Shown here piece by piece: positions 21,006 to 52,255 of a DNA stretch of 64,000 nucleotides. The position numbers and the translations under genes were made by a program. This stretch comes from Xiphias gladius (Eukaryota > Chordata > Actinopteri > Istiophoriformes > Xiphiidae), in assembly GCF_016859285.1 (NCBI RefSeq), contig NC_053417.1, positions 19,088,706-19,152,705 on the forward strand. Direction: 5' to 3'. The notes under the pieces are model-generated. The model saw only the letters and a list, made by a program, of their open reading frames with translations. It was not told the origin of the DNA and made no database searches. The first letter of the stretch is position 1. Every line of letters begins with the position of its first letter.

Positions 21006-21581
21006 CATACAGGTGTGTAGTCTCAATTTTTACACTCTGGTTGAGGGTGACTCTAAAACTTCTGCAGACCAGTGACTGATATATGTACCTGCAGAACTAC
21101 ACCATCGTCCTATGAATCAAAAGTAAATACAGAACAATTCAGATTTAGAAGCGTAATGCTTGTTTTTTGTTATTGCTAAAGTTATGCACCCACACTTTTC
21201 AGAATTTATTCACCAAATATTTACCAAAGAGACATTGACCAAAAAGTAGACATATTGATGTGTGTATGATGATGTAAGGTTCTGTATATGCTACAGCATT
21301 AAAAACAATACATGTACACAATAAATCTGCACAACTGTACACATACATGTTTGGATTAAAGCTTCCATCGTAACAAAACTAAACGCTTTGTTTCCATGTG
21401 GATATCGTAAACAATGCACGTTCTGGTGCAAGTTAATGTACAGTGACTCGACTCCTACTGGTCACATCCAACAGAATGTTTAGTGTAGACATCTATGACA
21501 AAACAGCACATGTGCATGAATTAATGCATGTTCAAAAATCACCAAACCATACACAAATAAAAACTAAACATCCATGGTAGA

Positions 21582-21626
21582 CACACACACACACACACAC
21601 ACATACACACACACACATACACACAA
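21582..21626. repeat. Interrupted CA microsatellite
   Basis: CA repeats broken by two CATA units, about 45 bp. Confidence 0.9.
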
Positions 21627-21954
21627 AAACGAATAAATGAAAGGTACCCTACTGGATAATCTGACTTAATGCATAAACCACGCTAAAACTGTTTAATATG
21701 CGCCTCATGAGATTCCTCTAAAATTCTTTCATTTGTAGTTATTAGTCTGTCTCTGCATTTTCTGCATATGTCTGCCTTGTCAACATCACAGCGAATTCCT
21801 TCACATTTTAAAATTGCGTGCATTAGTGTAGCAGCAAATGAAATAATAATAATTAAACATTTTGGAAGTTCTTATTTGCTTTCTTGCCTATGTCTGTGCA
21901 GTAATTATGAAGCTACAGTCAGCAGCCTGTAGATGGATTTGTTTACCTTTAAAG

Positions 21955-22135
21955 AGAGCCGTTTAGCTGTTTCCCTCTGTTTCCAGACTTTATGCTAAGC
22001 TAAGCTAACTGCCCACAGCTACAGCTACATATTTAGCATACAAACCACGTACATGGTATGAATCTTTTCATTGAACTCTCAGCAAGGGGGCAAATAAGTG
22101 TATTCCCCAAAATGGCAAATTATTTCTTTAAGACT
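21955..22135 (+). repeat. Dispersed teleost repeat family R2
   Basis: GTTTCCAGACTTTATGCTAA, GCTAAGCTAACTGCC and AAAATGGCAAATTATTTCTT are the diagnostic blocks; the best preserved of the four copies in the window. Non-coding. Confidence 0.6.
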
Positions 22136-22773
22136 GTGCACTCACCATGCATAAAACACAACATTTTTCAAATTATTAAAATAAATGACATTTGTAAATC
22201 TTTTTATCTGAACCGTACCATTAAAAAAAATAAATTATCTGAGATAAAAACATACAGCTGATGTGTAAAACACAATCTATTTTAGTGCCTCTGACAACTA
22301 GAAACATGTTACACTGGTTCACGTTGTATAATATCGTTTACAAACATTGCATAATATAAATAAAATCCTAAGATCTATTAACTTTTTCATTAATACTTTA
22401 CATTAGATTGTTTTGATTGATAGTTTATTAAGTAGTAGAGATGCCTGGTCTGAAATCTGTTTAAATTTCACATTTAAATTTCAGTTGCTTTTTTTTTTTT
22501 TACCTGTCAGACTTTCTAAAAGAGACTTGGTATCAAAAACATTTTTACATCATACATTGGCACATTTTGTTTGCAAGTAATCATTAAGGTTTATTCAATA
22601 AAGAGTTGTGAAGAGGATTTTTATCTGAACCCAATAGTGAATACCAAGTGACATAACCAATTGTTTTTTAGAGATAAAATTTTTTTAGAGATAAAATTCA
22701 GATTTCATTTCAGAATCTACACCAGGATGTTTTTTGGGCATTTTCTGGGAAACATGGCTATACAACCCCAGAA

Positions 22774-22825
22774 CCTGGGACGTAGAGCATATCAAACAAT
22801 CGTTGGATATGCTCTATGTCCCAGG
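22774..22825. other. Strong isolated hairpin: 20-bp stem, 12-nt loop
   Basis: Left arm 22774-22793 (CCTGGGACGTAGAGCATATC) and right arm 22806-22825 (GATATGCTCTATGTCCCAGG) pair at 19 of 20 positions. The remaining G/T pairs as a G-U wobble if transcribed from the plus strand. The loop is 22794-22805. The shape is like a small foldback element or a short microRNA-like precursor; no known microRNA recognised. Confidence 0.75.
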
Positions 22826-24094
22826 GGAAGGTGAAGGTAGATCATTTAAAGTGACCATTGCTGAGCTCAGAGGCTGAGTATATACTGTATTACAGCCTGT
22901 CATTGAGTCCATTCAGTCTATATGATCCTGTCTAACTGTGAGGGATAATGAAGTCAAACAATCAGGTTTGGGATCATGATAATCTGCATTAAATCATTTA
23001 TCTTCTGACTTTAATTTCTGTCAAGCTGTCTGCAGTAATGCTGACGAATAAATAAACCGATAAATCCCTGCCATATCAACAAGGATGAGTCAGTGATTTG
23101 ACTATTGTTCTCATGATGCTCATAAACTGCAAATTGCACATATCCCCCCTGCCTTTTCACAGACGGTGTAACGTTAGACTTAGGGCACTAAAATAAGTGC
23201 AAACTACTGGTAAATCTATTTGATCCAATTGGTCTTTGTCCATTTTGGGGATTTATATTCATATTGACTCCCACCTCTGACTTTTCAATACAAAAATGAA
23301 TTAATCTGAATGTTTCGCATGAACATAGGAAGATCCTCATCAAGCCTTTTCCAAGTATGAATTAATATCATTGCTAGTACTCTAATATTATTATTTGTGT
23401 GCTTCCAACCATACAATGAAATACTAAAAACAGACCAGGACAAAGACAGACATGATTAGATGAATAGATACATAAATAACATCAATAATCAATTATAGCT
23501 AATAAGAAAAATGATAAAGGGAAAAACATTCCTCTTTTACTAATGACCTGGAACAAAAGCAAAAGAACAGAACGATGATAAAACATGTCAGAAACGGGGA
23601 CAGAAATGTTTGACAGCCTTCCATTTTCTTGGGTTTCTATTATGCATTTTGTTTTCTAACCCCACATTCTTTATTTATTTTATTGGTCCGTATTTGCTTT
23701 TGTAATATCCATTGTTACTCAGCTTTACTATCTGTTGTGACCACAGTTTGATCAAAAGGAAAGAACAGTGAAGGCTTTTAAGTCTTATTGCAATGATTAC
23801 ATTGTTTGAACAGTATGCTCCCCCCAGCTGTATATCCCAATAAAATAAGAATTTCAAACAAAAAAAGAAAGCCTTCCATTTTTCTAGGATATAACTCTTT
23901 GTGTATCCTAATGGTTAGAAGGTAACAGACACAGCTAGGTCTACATGAGTAGATGTCCCCTGGAAACACTGGAGTCGGAGCTCAACATGTGGTGGCAGGT
24001 GACTGGACGGGTGTGGGAGGATTTTCCGGGAACAATACAGAGAATGGAGAGGGTAGAGTCCGTGTGGGCGCTGTTAAAAGACCTTAAAAGGCCT

Positions 24095-41487
<17,393 letters not shown>

Positions 41488-43232
41488 CTGAAACACAGAA
41501 ACTCCAACCAGTTGACTCCTCTTCATTCACAGCTGCACACAGACACATACCTACATTCCTACAATAAATAGGTTTACAACTGTTAATATATTATATTAAA
41601 ATAACTTGGTCTTTATTTGGACTGAATAGGGCTGTGAACTATTTACTGGAGCAAAGAAGAATTCAATTTTGGCGGTCTAGTGAAGAATTTGATTTGATTT
41701 TATGCTGGAACTAGGAGACTTAATTAGAGACTCCAAATTAGACATTACTTTGGTAGTTGACAAAACTAGCATAACTGTTTTTGCAGAGCTTTTGACCATA
41801 TCACATAATCTTTATCTGCATTTGATTAAGACCACATGAAGCTTGAAAGAAAGCAAGGAAACACTAGTTACACGGCACTTGTCAAAACAGGAATTACACA
41901 ATGGAAGAATAAAAAGGAAAGGGGAGATAGGAGAGCTTGGAGTCAAGTTTCAGCAAGCTGGTGAGTGTAAGTCCAATACTCACCCTCTTTTAGCTCTTTT
42001 TTTGTTCTCTATCACCTCCTGAGGAAAATATCTCGCTCTTTATCTGCCAAATACTCCACTAAGTTCACCAGCTAGTTCTTAACCTGTCTGCTGTCTGGTG
42101 CTGGGCAGGTAGTGCACAGTGGGTTTTTAGAGCTTCTTCACTGACAACAGCTGCCTCCTGCTACTGACGAAAATGTGAGCGGCGAGACTGAACCAAAGGA
42201 CTAAAGCTACAGGCTGTAAGCCCAAAACAATCAGCGGAAAGACACTAAAAAGCTCCATAGAGCAGAGAGGAGCTGCAGTATTGGATGATAAAGCTCTGTG
42301 GGTTTGTCACCACAAAGAAGCATTTTCACATTGCATATAGTGAGCAGCTCCTCTTTAATACAAGTCTGACAATCTTGTATTTATGTTTAGATTTCTGGCA
42401 TTTAGAGACTCTTTTTCCTCACACCTATGACTTTTCACCATGGGACATCCTTCTATTCCCTTCTTATCTTTACCTCTAAAACAATGAGTGCAAAACCTGA
42501 CGAAGCCTTGGCCTACTGTAGAATAATGAAAGAATTAAAATTTCCTCTAATATCTCAGAGTACAATGGCATTTAAAAGCCTGTTATTTGTCATGAAAAGA
42601 GCCGCATGAGGTGACGTTATACACTAATCTTCAAAGCAAAGACGAGAGTCAAATGGCAGCCAAACTGCTATCACACAGCATATAATCCTTTGAAAGACGA
42701 ACTGCTCTCTTAAAGATGCAGTGCCTGTAAAACTGGATTAGAAAGCATTTCAATATTATGTCATTTTGAGTTTGCATGAAGGATTTTACCTTTTATCAGT
42801 GTTCTACCTGAACACTGTATGCCACTTTCCTCTGGAGTTTTGGAATTACTTTAAGACCAATGGTAAATCTTTTTTTTTTTTAAAGACAAGAAAACACCTT
42901 AATAGTAGTTCAGTTGCAGGAGAAGAAACATTTTTACAGCCGCTGTGTATTATATCAGATACACAGATAAAAAGCACAGCAGACATTAATGATGAACACT
43001 ATCTTACCTGTTGTGATGAGGCCAGCCAAACTACATTTGGTAACATTAAGACCCACAGCAGGTCTCTTATTTCTGCTCTTAGATGTAGTTTAGATTATGT
43101 TGAACCAACCACCTGAGTATTCTGTAATCCACCACGATTTTTAAATCTGCATTTAAAGCTCATTTCAGCTCTTGGCTTAGAGTGAAATCAGCTTTTAAAA
43201 AATTGCGATTTAACCATGTTTTACTAAATGCC

Positions 43233-43234
<2 letters not shown>

Positions 43235-43289
<55 letters not shown>
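43235..43289. repeat. (TG)27 microsatellite
   Basis: Uninterrupted TG tract of about 55 bp. Confidence 0.95.
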
Positions 43290-43292
<3 letters not shown>

Positions 43293-45559
43293 AGGACTTC
43301 TCTCTGTGCAAGTTACTGGTATAGTATGTGTTTGTTTGTGACATATTTTGTACAGTATAAGTTCATATTCCTCCTTTTGACCACCGTACACCTGTCTCCT
43401 CACAGTCTGGTCCTTATTCTGCCTCTCAACCCTCAACAAACTGCTCCAAAACATTTGAATGTTTCTTACACAACCCAACTGCGTGTCAAAGTCAGCGACT
43501 AAGCAGTGATAGATCTTTGCTATTGGCCCTGAGATATTACCTATGGGATGGAGGTGTTGTTAATATCCTCCATTAAACAGCAGAACGGTCATACAATAAT
43601 AAAAGCTGGACTGTATTTCCTGAGCTTTCAAATCTGTGTATTACATTTCCCAAATGTCAACAATAATCAACCATTTCCAAGCTGTACAAAAACAAACCTC
43701 TCTTCAGATTAGACCCCCCCCCCAAACCTTCACTGAAATCACTGATTGACCTCTGAGTGTAACCAATCAGAGGACTCACTCAAATTGATCTCCTGATCCA
43801 TCACAGTGACAGATGAGGTTACAAAAGCCATCAGTCTAAGTTAACTTGCCATTGTGTTTTCCTTTATTTTGCGAATATCATATGAGTTGTGCTGCATTTA
43901 GAATTGTGTCAGTTACACTTCATAAGAAGGGCTATGTGCTGGGGCCCGTTTTCTCACAACACGTCTATGGTTTTATAACATTATTATAAAATGTTACCAA
44001 TCTGTCAGTGTTACAAAGGTGTATTTTCAAAATTTTCACCACTCTGCACATGGTTGTGGCTGAGATCGTGCTCCCAGGAACAAAAACAGCATCTCTGGTT
44101 TCAACAAGTGCCCAAAAACATCATACATCTTTATCTTCAGGGGATGAACCCTCTAGGAGCTGCATGAACTATGAACATCTGGAACAAAGCTGAAAGCCAG
44201 TTGGTGTTGTTATAAAGTCTGCAGAGGAAGGAGGCCTGGTAGGATGGACAGGTAACATCGAACTTTAACAAAGAAGATGGCTGAAACATTATTTTAACTT
44301 AACAATGACGACGATCTTTCCCTAATTAGCAGTGTTTATTATTGTAACCACAATGACAAAGGTCCCCTAATGATAATGAAGTAGTTATTTTAATACAAAC
44401 AACAATGTTTACAAAAACATAACCAAGTCGTTTTTGTGCTGTCACATCATAAAACAGATTTCTTTTTTAACAGACATTTGTAGATTTTTGGTTGGCAAAG
44501 ATAAATTACATCGTCCTGCTGATGGAGACATCAGATCAAAAAACATTTCTACATGTCATTCTAGAGGTGTGGTGGAAGTTGCCTGCTAACACTGACAAGT
44601 TGAAGTTTAAAATATATTTATTTAATATAGGAGACAAACTTTATCACCAGACTCCAGATGGAAAAATAAAATTCCTTTTTATCGCATTTCAAAGAACAAA
44701 AAACAAACACACATGCACACGCACGCACGCACACACAAAAACAAGATCAATTGGCAAGAAGCCATGAGCTGTTCACATAAACATAAACTAACAGCATGCA
44801 CAGGGATAGTATTACAGTTCAAGGAAAAGGGGCCTTTTGACATTGAACATCTAAAACATCTGGTTACACTTAACATGTTTCCTGCCAGTTCACATCCACA
44901 GAGAGCATCGAAAAACGAAGATTTAAGATTTTCATACATTGAGATCCACATTTACAGCAGATGCCCTGGCAAGAACTCAAGAAGGAAGTTGGTTTTCGCT
45001 CTCTTGCTGCACAGGTCAAAACACTGTCCTGAGCCACTTACAACCAATTAAACCTGCTCTTTACCCCTCTCTTAACAAATCCTCCTGCCCAGAGGGGGGG
45101 AAGAGGGCTCAGCTGTGTGAAACCTCACTGCCTCAACACAGCTGAGTTGGCCCCTTCTGAAATGCACCTCAGACTCTTTTTCTCCTGCAGTTCTACTTCT
45201 GTTTCCTCTGAGCACAAAGATATGGAATCAGCATTAATTGGCCCTCTGACATACACTGTGAAGACCTCAGAATTTCTGAGGTAAAGTTGTATTTCTCAGC
45301 CTAATAAGTTGATTGAGTACTTGTCAGTCACTCGATTAGTTGATTGTTTCAGCACAACTGGAGTTATCACTGATGCTGCCCTGAAGTTTTGCAGCCCTAT
45401 TATGAGCACTGGATCATTAAGTGATTTTAGTTATATTTGTAAAATGTTTTTAAAACCTGATTCTGAATAACCTGTAAAGGAGGTCATGCTCCTGTGTTTT
45501 AACCAGGTCTGAAAATCTGACTACAGTGCTGCATCTCTCAAATACCCTGGGAATTCTTG

Positions 45560-45700
45560 CATTAATTTTAAGAGTTTCCTCCTGGTTTACAAAGCTCTTA
45601 ATGGCACTGCGGTATGTATCAGACACGATTACTCTTTACAGCATGAGCCAGGCTGATCACATTGGTCAGTGCAAGGTCGTGTCAGTTCTACTGTTTCTTT
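45560..45700 (+). pseudogene. Probable LINE 3' ORF fragment
   Basis: Translation contains FLLVYKALNGTA, which resembles the conserved LTYKALNG/LVYKALNG segment downstream of the RT domain of fish non-LTR elements, followed by a decayed ISD..YEP-like segment. Short and frame-broken. Confidence 0.45.
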
Positions 45701-48439
45701 TGTAATAATATAATAAATAAATTCGACAATATTTCAAATTGTCTTTAATTATTTTCAGTTTTTTTTTAGTGTTCTATTATTCTCTGTAGCACTTTGATGC
45801 ATCTCTGCTCAGGATAGTTCACGTTGGGGTAATCCTGAACAAATTGTTTTTAAGAGATAGAACTGAGTCAGATACTTTGGCAGAGCTTCTGTAGGCTGTA
45901 ATATCGAAAGAAAAAAATAATTTTGGTCTTGGTCTTGGTCTTCCTGAGGATTTCAGTTTGAGCTCATAAACGGCTAAAAGATTTGACTATGCGCTTATCC
46001 AAGAAATGTCTCAAAGGTGATCCTATTAAGCAATAATCCTGTCTATCTTTGGCATTTTGAACTACTGTTAGTCTAGATGAACCTTGTGAATTTGCAACAT
46101 CACAGGTGTGATGAAATCGAGGCACATGCGATGATTTCACTTTGATCACACAAAACAGAAGAATCGCAGGCTGGGAGATCAGACAGTTTCAAAATTGACC
46201 TAAATAGATAGTCCTGCAAGTGAAGAGTACTAGGAGGTTTACTGGGGTGTGAGAAGTAGTTGTAAAAGCCTCAGAAACCTGTGTATATCCAGAACTGTCT
46301 TGTAAAGTGGCCAAGTAGAGCTACAACTGCCACACATTGCCACATCTGTGGAAACACTCAACAGTTTGTGTATCTGAACTGACGGGTCACTGTCAGGCTG
46401 ATCTGAACATGTGAAGCAATAACACAATGTGCTGTGTCGACTTAGTCTTTAATGTGTGGGTCAAATCAGACAGCTCTGTCTCCTGAAAATTATGTTTATA
46501 TGCAACTAAACTGCAACAGCAAACTCGTTTTGTAGGAAACATAATCGCTGGCTGGATTATGTTCAGCCCCTAATGGCTCAAACACTCATTTTTTACTCCA
46601 TAAATTTGAGGAACATTCTGTATTCATAAATATAATTAAATAATTCAATTTACGGACTAAAAATCAACATCTCGTTTGTTTCTTAACTGATCAGTCTTTT
46701 CAATTTGAGAGCGATTTGAGGATCCAGTCTTATATGTTTTGTGTTCAGGTTTTTTTTTTAAATTGTTTTTTTTTACATTATGCCTTCCGCTAAGTCAACT
46801 GGAAATAAAGACTGCTGTGTGCCAGACAAGTAAAATTATAATAGTTATTCTTATTGGCTCAAAGAGGTAGAGATATCAGCATGCATGACCAATATCCAGT
46901 AACCATAATAAACTCATCAAACCTTAATGACATCCTGTTGGGAAAGTATTACAGTCCAGTTCAGGTCAGGTAAGCTCAGCCACTTCACTGTACTGTTTAT
47001 GTGAAATATGTAACCAAAGGTTCAGGATATAAAAAAAAAAAAAACTGACATGTGAAACAAAGACAATCGTGTCTTGTAGAAATTATGTTAATGTTAAACT
47101 AATTTGACATAAACATAATGCTGTCTGGATTACCTTTTCTATTAAGACAATGAAGAAATTATGCTAATAAACTCAGCTGGCAAGTTACAAAAATGTGGAT
47201 AACGAACATATCAGTAAAATGTTCACTAACAGTATATTTCATTTGTTTTCCACCTGAATATCTGATCCCTTTGATGCAATAACTACTCCTAGTGACTACA
47301 GCATTATTAAACTTTTTTATGGTAACGTAGAGGCACTCAGAGAACCTGGGTCCTAGAAAAATTTTGGTCAGGTTTAATACAGAAAAAGTTTAGAGACTTG
47401 ATCCACAACGTGTTTATTTACATTCAACTTTCCCTAACCTTAAGCAAAGTGCTTTTGTTGCCTTAAATTCAGTAACGGAAGCCTGACTCCGCTTCTATAT
47501 TGAACTATGACTTTTCTGGAGTTGGATTTCTGAGGGGAAATTAGTCCAAGTGGTTCTTTACGATGTTTGATGGAGATCTCCGTGTCGAGTTTATAGTCAA
47601 CAAACACAAATGCCCTCTTTCTTTCAATAACACACTTGTCCCTGAAAACAAATCATTTTCTGATAAGTTTGTGACATACTGAAATGGTCAGCAGCTTTAA
47701 ATGATTTGTTTGCTACTAACGGATATTCTCTCCGTCTACACCCCCATTTTAGCCTCAGGACTGACAGCCATGACTTATTGATAAGAAGCGATAAGATCAG
47801 AAAGATGAAGATCTGATGATGTTTATACTGATGCAGCAGGCGGACCTGTGACTGCGACTTGACCACAGTATGCAGATGAAAGGCAGTGGGTGGTGCAGAT
47901 TTGTACCCTTGATGTGACATGGCTATTACAAAATGGACAGTTTATACCGGCTTTTAAAAGCTTAATAGGACGCGGGCTCAGTGGGATTATCCAGCAGCTG
48001 CTGGACGCCACAGTCACAGGCAGAAATTAACTCCTGCGTGTGAGAGGACTGCACCAATCGGCTGCACAGCAACCTCACAATTACATCAACCACACACACA
48101 TACCTCAGGGGTGACACTGAGATGTGATGCTTTCTGCCAAAAATTGATTGATTTCAGTTTTGTCTCCATCGAGAAAGGAATGAGGACAGAATAATGAGTT
48201 AAGGAACGATTTTTAATTTTATGCACCAGGGGCAATATTATACAATGAACTATATGTGGAATGCTCTTGTCAGAAATATCCACTGTTTGTACTGTGTGTA
48301 CAAACTATATATAATGTATATATTTGGTAATGAATTTGATACAGAACAGCTACATGCCCTGGACTCTGAAAGTGTTTTTAGCCATGCCAGCAGCATGGCT
48401 CCAGTGATTACAATGTTGGTCTGTTGTCTGTCTGTTTTT

Positions 48440-48720
48440 ATACAGACATTCATGTTTCCCAGAGAGACATTTGGTGAAAGCCTTACTCATCGAGCATCAT
48501 CATCAGGTCAAAATCTGAATTTTTTCTTTACTTTGGTTTATGACCAAACACTTGCAAAACCAATGACATTCCCATCAGCCTCAGCTGTACTTTCTGTTTG
48601 ATGCTAATTAGGAAATATGCAAACACACTAGTACAATAAGGTGAAACATTGTAAGCATTGTTCCTGCTAAACATCCGACTGTTAGTTGAAGAGTGGATGC
48701 CGTGGCGTAGACTCTTAGTC
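48440..48720 (+). repeat. Dispersed repeat family R1 copy
   Basis: TACAGACATTCATGTTTCCC, CATCATCATCAGGTCAAAAT, CCAATGACATTCCCATCAGC and GATGCTAATTAGGAAATATG. Non-coding. Confidence 0.6.
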
Positions 48721-49059
48721 TTGTTTACTTTACAGTATGATTTAATACAAATAGGACAATAGTAGATTATCGTAGCCTGACCTCAATGTCACTCACAATT
48801 TTCCCAGCAACAGGGCTGCTGGCCGGAATACAAGCCCCAAAGCCCCCGATGCAAAAGTCAAACCCCCAAGTGCCCCCCCCCTTAATTATTTGGATTTGTT
48901 CATATTTGTGTCCATGTACTATGCCAAAGTTTTTGGCCCTCACAAACTGAGGAGGCTTTTTAAATAATACCATGAATACTTTTTTTCATCAGTCAACTTC
49001 ATACAAAGTTCAGTAAACAGAAAAAAAAAATAAAAAAAATCAAATCACAGTTTTGCTTG

Positions 49060-49350
49060 TGCACAGTTTTTTAAAGTACTTGGCAGGTACATTGGTCCAA
49101 GCACCTTGGAGAACTTGCTTGATCCCAGACTGACTGCCAGATGTTGAGATCAGGGCTCGGAGGGGGCCAGAAAACCTTTTTCAGGACTCCTTCTTCTTGT
49201 CGCTGAAGATAACTCTTTATGACTCTGGCTGAATGTTTGGGGATGTTGTCATGCTGCAACATGAAGGTCTAAATGCTGTTTAAAAGTCTTCTTCACACAG
49301 CCAGGAATGAAATTCTCAGGGGTAACAACAATCTCCTGTATTTTATTAGT
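49060..49350 (-). pseudogene. Tc1-like transposase C-terminal remnant
   Basis: The minus-strand frame at 49071-49262 reads MLQHDNIPKHSARVIKSYLQ and WPPPSPDLNIW, the recognisable DDE-domain end of Tc1-family transposases (QHDNDPKHT..., WPPQSPDLNPIE). The conserved PIE is lost and the N-terminal half is absent, so it is dead. It is followed directly by a reverse R1 fragment (49395-49520). Confidence 0.75.
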
Positions 49351-50324
49351 TTTCCTTGACCTGATCATGGTGCCAGATGAAAAGTTAAGTGATCGCCAAA
49401 ACTATTACAGATCATCCTGAGGGGAACATGAATGTCTGCACCAAATTTCACGGCAATCCATCCAATAATTGTTATGATGTTTGAGCCTGCACCGAAATGG
49501 CGGAGTGACCTACCATCCATGGAGATGGATAGTACACTGAAACTATAGGCAATTTCTGTAATGCTGTAATTTCCGTACAGTTTTTGAAATTGTTGAATAT
49601 AACCCCTCCACTTTTGCTATAAAAGCATTCCAATTCTCAGAAAGAAAGCAGATTACCGGAGTGTCATCACTGCTACAGCCCTGCTCATAAACTTTAACAG
49701 TGTGTTGAAATAAAATGTACAATTCCCTCTCTTATGAGGTTACCCTCAGGTAAGAGCAGGTTAAACTGTAACTAAGGTGAGAAACTCTGATGCTGCCTGC
49801 CGCCACTTCAGGTAAACTATTCATTCAGCCTGTCAGTGATAAGATAAGGAGGTGGATGGGTATGGAGGGCAGCTATAAAAGTTTACCGTACATGAAATTA
49901 CTGCCTCTTTGATCTGACAAGATGCTATTGACAGACTGGTTAAGCTAATGACAGACTTAAAGGGATTTATGAAGTCACGGGCTGCTGATATGTGGGCTAA
50001 CATGTATAACATGCATTTATAGTCATGACTCAAAGCTTTTAATTCGGAGTATTGCTCTGTCTGGCGCACAGATGTAACAAACACTGCTCTCCCCCTTCTC
50101 CAATATTCTGTGGAAGTCATTCGATGTTCAAAAATAAACTGGAGCTTCATCAGTACTTGTAAACGCATGTTTGTAAGAAACAGGAAGTTGGCTTCTCGAA
50201 AGCAGCCAGACAAGAAAGTAGCTGCTTCATTTCCCCTACTAGACAAATTAGTTTTTATCCATGGTAGCAAAATGGACCTACCGATGACAAGATCTGTCTG
50301 TTAGTCAGTGCACCGCTTTTAGTC

Positions 50325-50790
50325 CAGACTAAATTTCTCAACAACTGTTTGGTGGATTGCCATGAAATTTTGTACAGACAATCACGTTTCCGAGAGGATG
50401 AATCCTAAAAAACTTTTCCTCAGGCACCACTGTCAGGTTCAAATTAGTAGGCTAGTTTTAAGTGAAATGTCTCGAAGACTGTTGACTGTTGAAATTTGTC
50501 AAAAACACTCATGTCCCATTCATGTTTGGATGAATTCAAATAGCTTTGGCCGTCCCTTAACTTTTCATCTAGCGCCATCAGCAGGTCAAAATTTTTAATT
50601 TTTCCAAAACTTCGGTTTTAGCATTTAGCTCAAAGCACTGCTATGCTATGTATTCCAATTTGACTAGTTTTATTAAACTGAAAACGAATAAAATAAAGAT
50701 TGTATCAGCATGTTAACACTTTCATTATGAATATTTTAGCATGCTGACGTTAGCATTTAGCTCTAAGCAGCGGTGTGTGCCTAAGTACAG
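50325..50790 (+). repeat. Long copy of dispersed repeat family R1
   Basis: Includes two partial head units (GGTGGATTGCCATGAAATTT; AGTGAAATGTCTCGAAGACT) followed by CATCTAGCGCCATCAGCAGG and GCATGCTGACGTTAGCATTT; possibly two nested copies. Followed by a T run at 50879-50902. Confidence 0.6.
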
Positions 50791-52084
50791 CCTGAGTCCA
50801 GCAGTAGTAGTACCAGTAATAGTAGTAGAACCTACAGTAGTGAATTTAAAGGTTTTTCCAAAAATCTCCCAGACTGATTTTTTTTTTTTTTTTTTTTTTT
50901 TTGTTAGGCAGAAGACATTAGGCTGTTTAAATAATTTTTCCTCACATACAACATTCTTCTTGCAGGATGAATGCACACAAAACGAGGCTATCTTCTTTTT
51001 TTCTCAACCAATATGTCAAGTTCAGCAGCAGAAAAACAATTTCTTTTATGCTTAATGTTTTTCCAGATGTGCGACAGACATCAAAACAGCCATTCATCTT
51101 ACTTACTGCACTTTATGCAAATCAGTTTTAGCAAATACCCCCAAATTTGTGGTGACACAATTACAAACAACAATCACAAACTTAAGGAAGTTTAGTAAAT
51201 TTTGTCTAAGTCTTCAGTAAGTAAGTCTTGTTTTGATAGTAAAGACAAAGAGAACTGAGGAGAGAAATCAATGAACTGTAAGCCATTACTTGCAGTAATT
51301 ACGGCAAGTTGTAAAATCTCAGTGGTTCTTTCATGTCAGCTGCCTCATGTGCTATATTTGCACAATGCCTTGATGTTTGTGTGATGGTTACATATAATTT
51401 TATCACCAACAACAAATCACCAGTCTTAAGACACATGAACACATGTTCGTACATTTGAGAGTATCATCAACTTGTCAACAGGTCTCACCATTCAAGCCAA
51501 AAAAGGAAAAAAGGGCGGCAAAAAAGTGCTGTAAATCTAGACCAGCCTCGGCATTTCCAGATGTGAAGCTTTGTTTGTGATAAACAAAATCAGTTTAAAA
51601 CTTCTGCTTCGCTAGCACATACCAGCATGTTTGCCAAAGAGAACAGCACTCATTTACTGGTGTAAATTGGCATTCCCTGCAGCCAATGAAACCACCATGT
51701 TCCTGTTCTCATGTTTGTATCCCAGCAGAGGCTTGGAGTAAGAAGATGCAATATGTCAGCCAACACAACACATACAAGTGTACTGTATACGGTGTATGCA
51801 GGCTGTGTATAAATACAGGAGGTAAAGGCTGTACACAAAGATATTTGCACTTGGCACTTTATACAGATTTTACAATCTGATTGCTTCACCTGTTCAATCC
51901 ACAGCAGCTTGTCCCATACGGTGGAGAAAGATGTCCTGACAGCCAACCCTGCAATAATGAGTTGAAGCTGCAGAAGAGTCACCCCCACTGAAGAATATAC
52001 AACAGTTTTCTACTTTATAGTGTTAATGAGATATAGTGTGTTATTTAGTGAAGTGTAGAGGTGCTGGATGGCAGATTTTGTTAC

Positions 52085-52255
52085 AGAGCCTGGCTAACTT
52101 TTTCCTCCTGTTTCCAGTCTCTGTGCCAAGCAAAATTAGCTGGATATAGCTACATATTTACAGTACAGACGTGAAAACAGTATCAATCTTCTCCCTTAAC
52201 TCTTAGCAATAAAACCAATGAGCATTTTTCCCAAAATGTAATACTTTCCCTTTAA
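52085..52255 (+). repeat. Dispersed repeat family R2 copy
   Basis: TTCCTCCTGTTTCCAGTCTC, GTGCCAAGCAAAATTAGCTG, ATATTTACAGTACAGACGTG and CCCAAAATGTAATACTTTCC match the R2 blocks. Confidence 0.55.

Noticed and set aside
48767..48973. Minus-strand frame with a GFDFCIGGFGACIPA stretch
   Set aside because: Low-complexity C/G-run sequence in a repeat-rich area; no family match and no splice context for the slc12a5 first exon.
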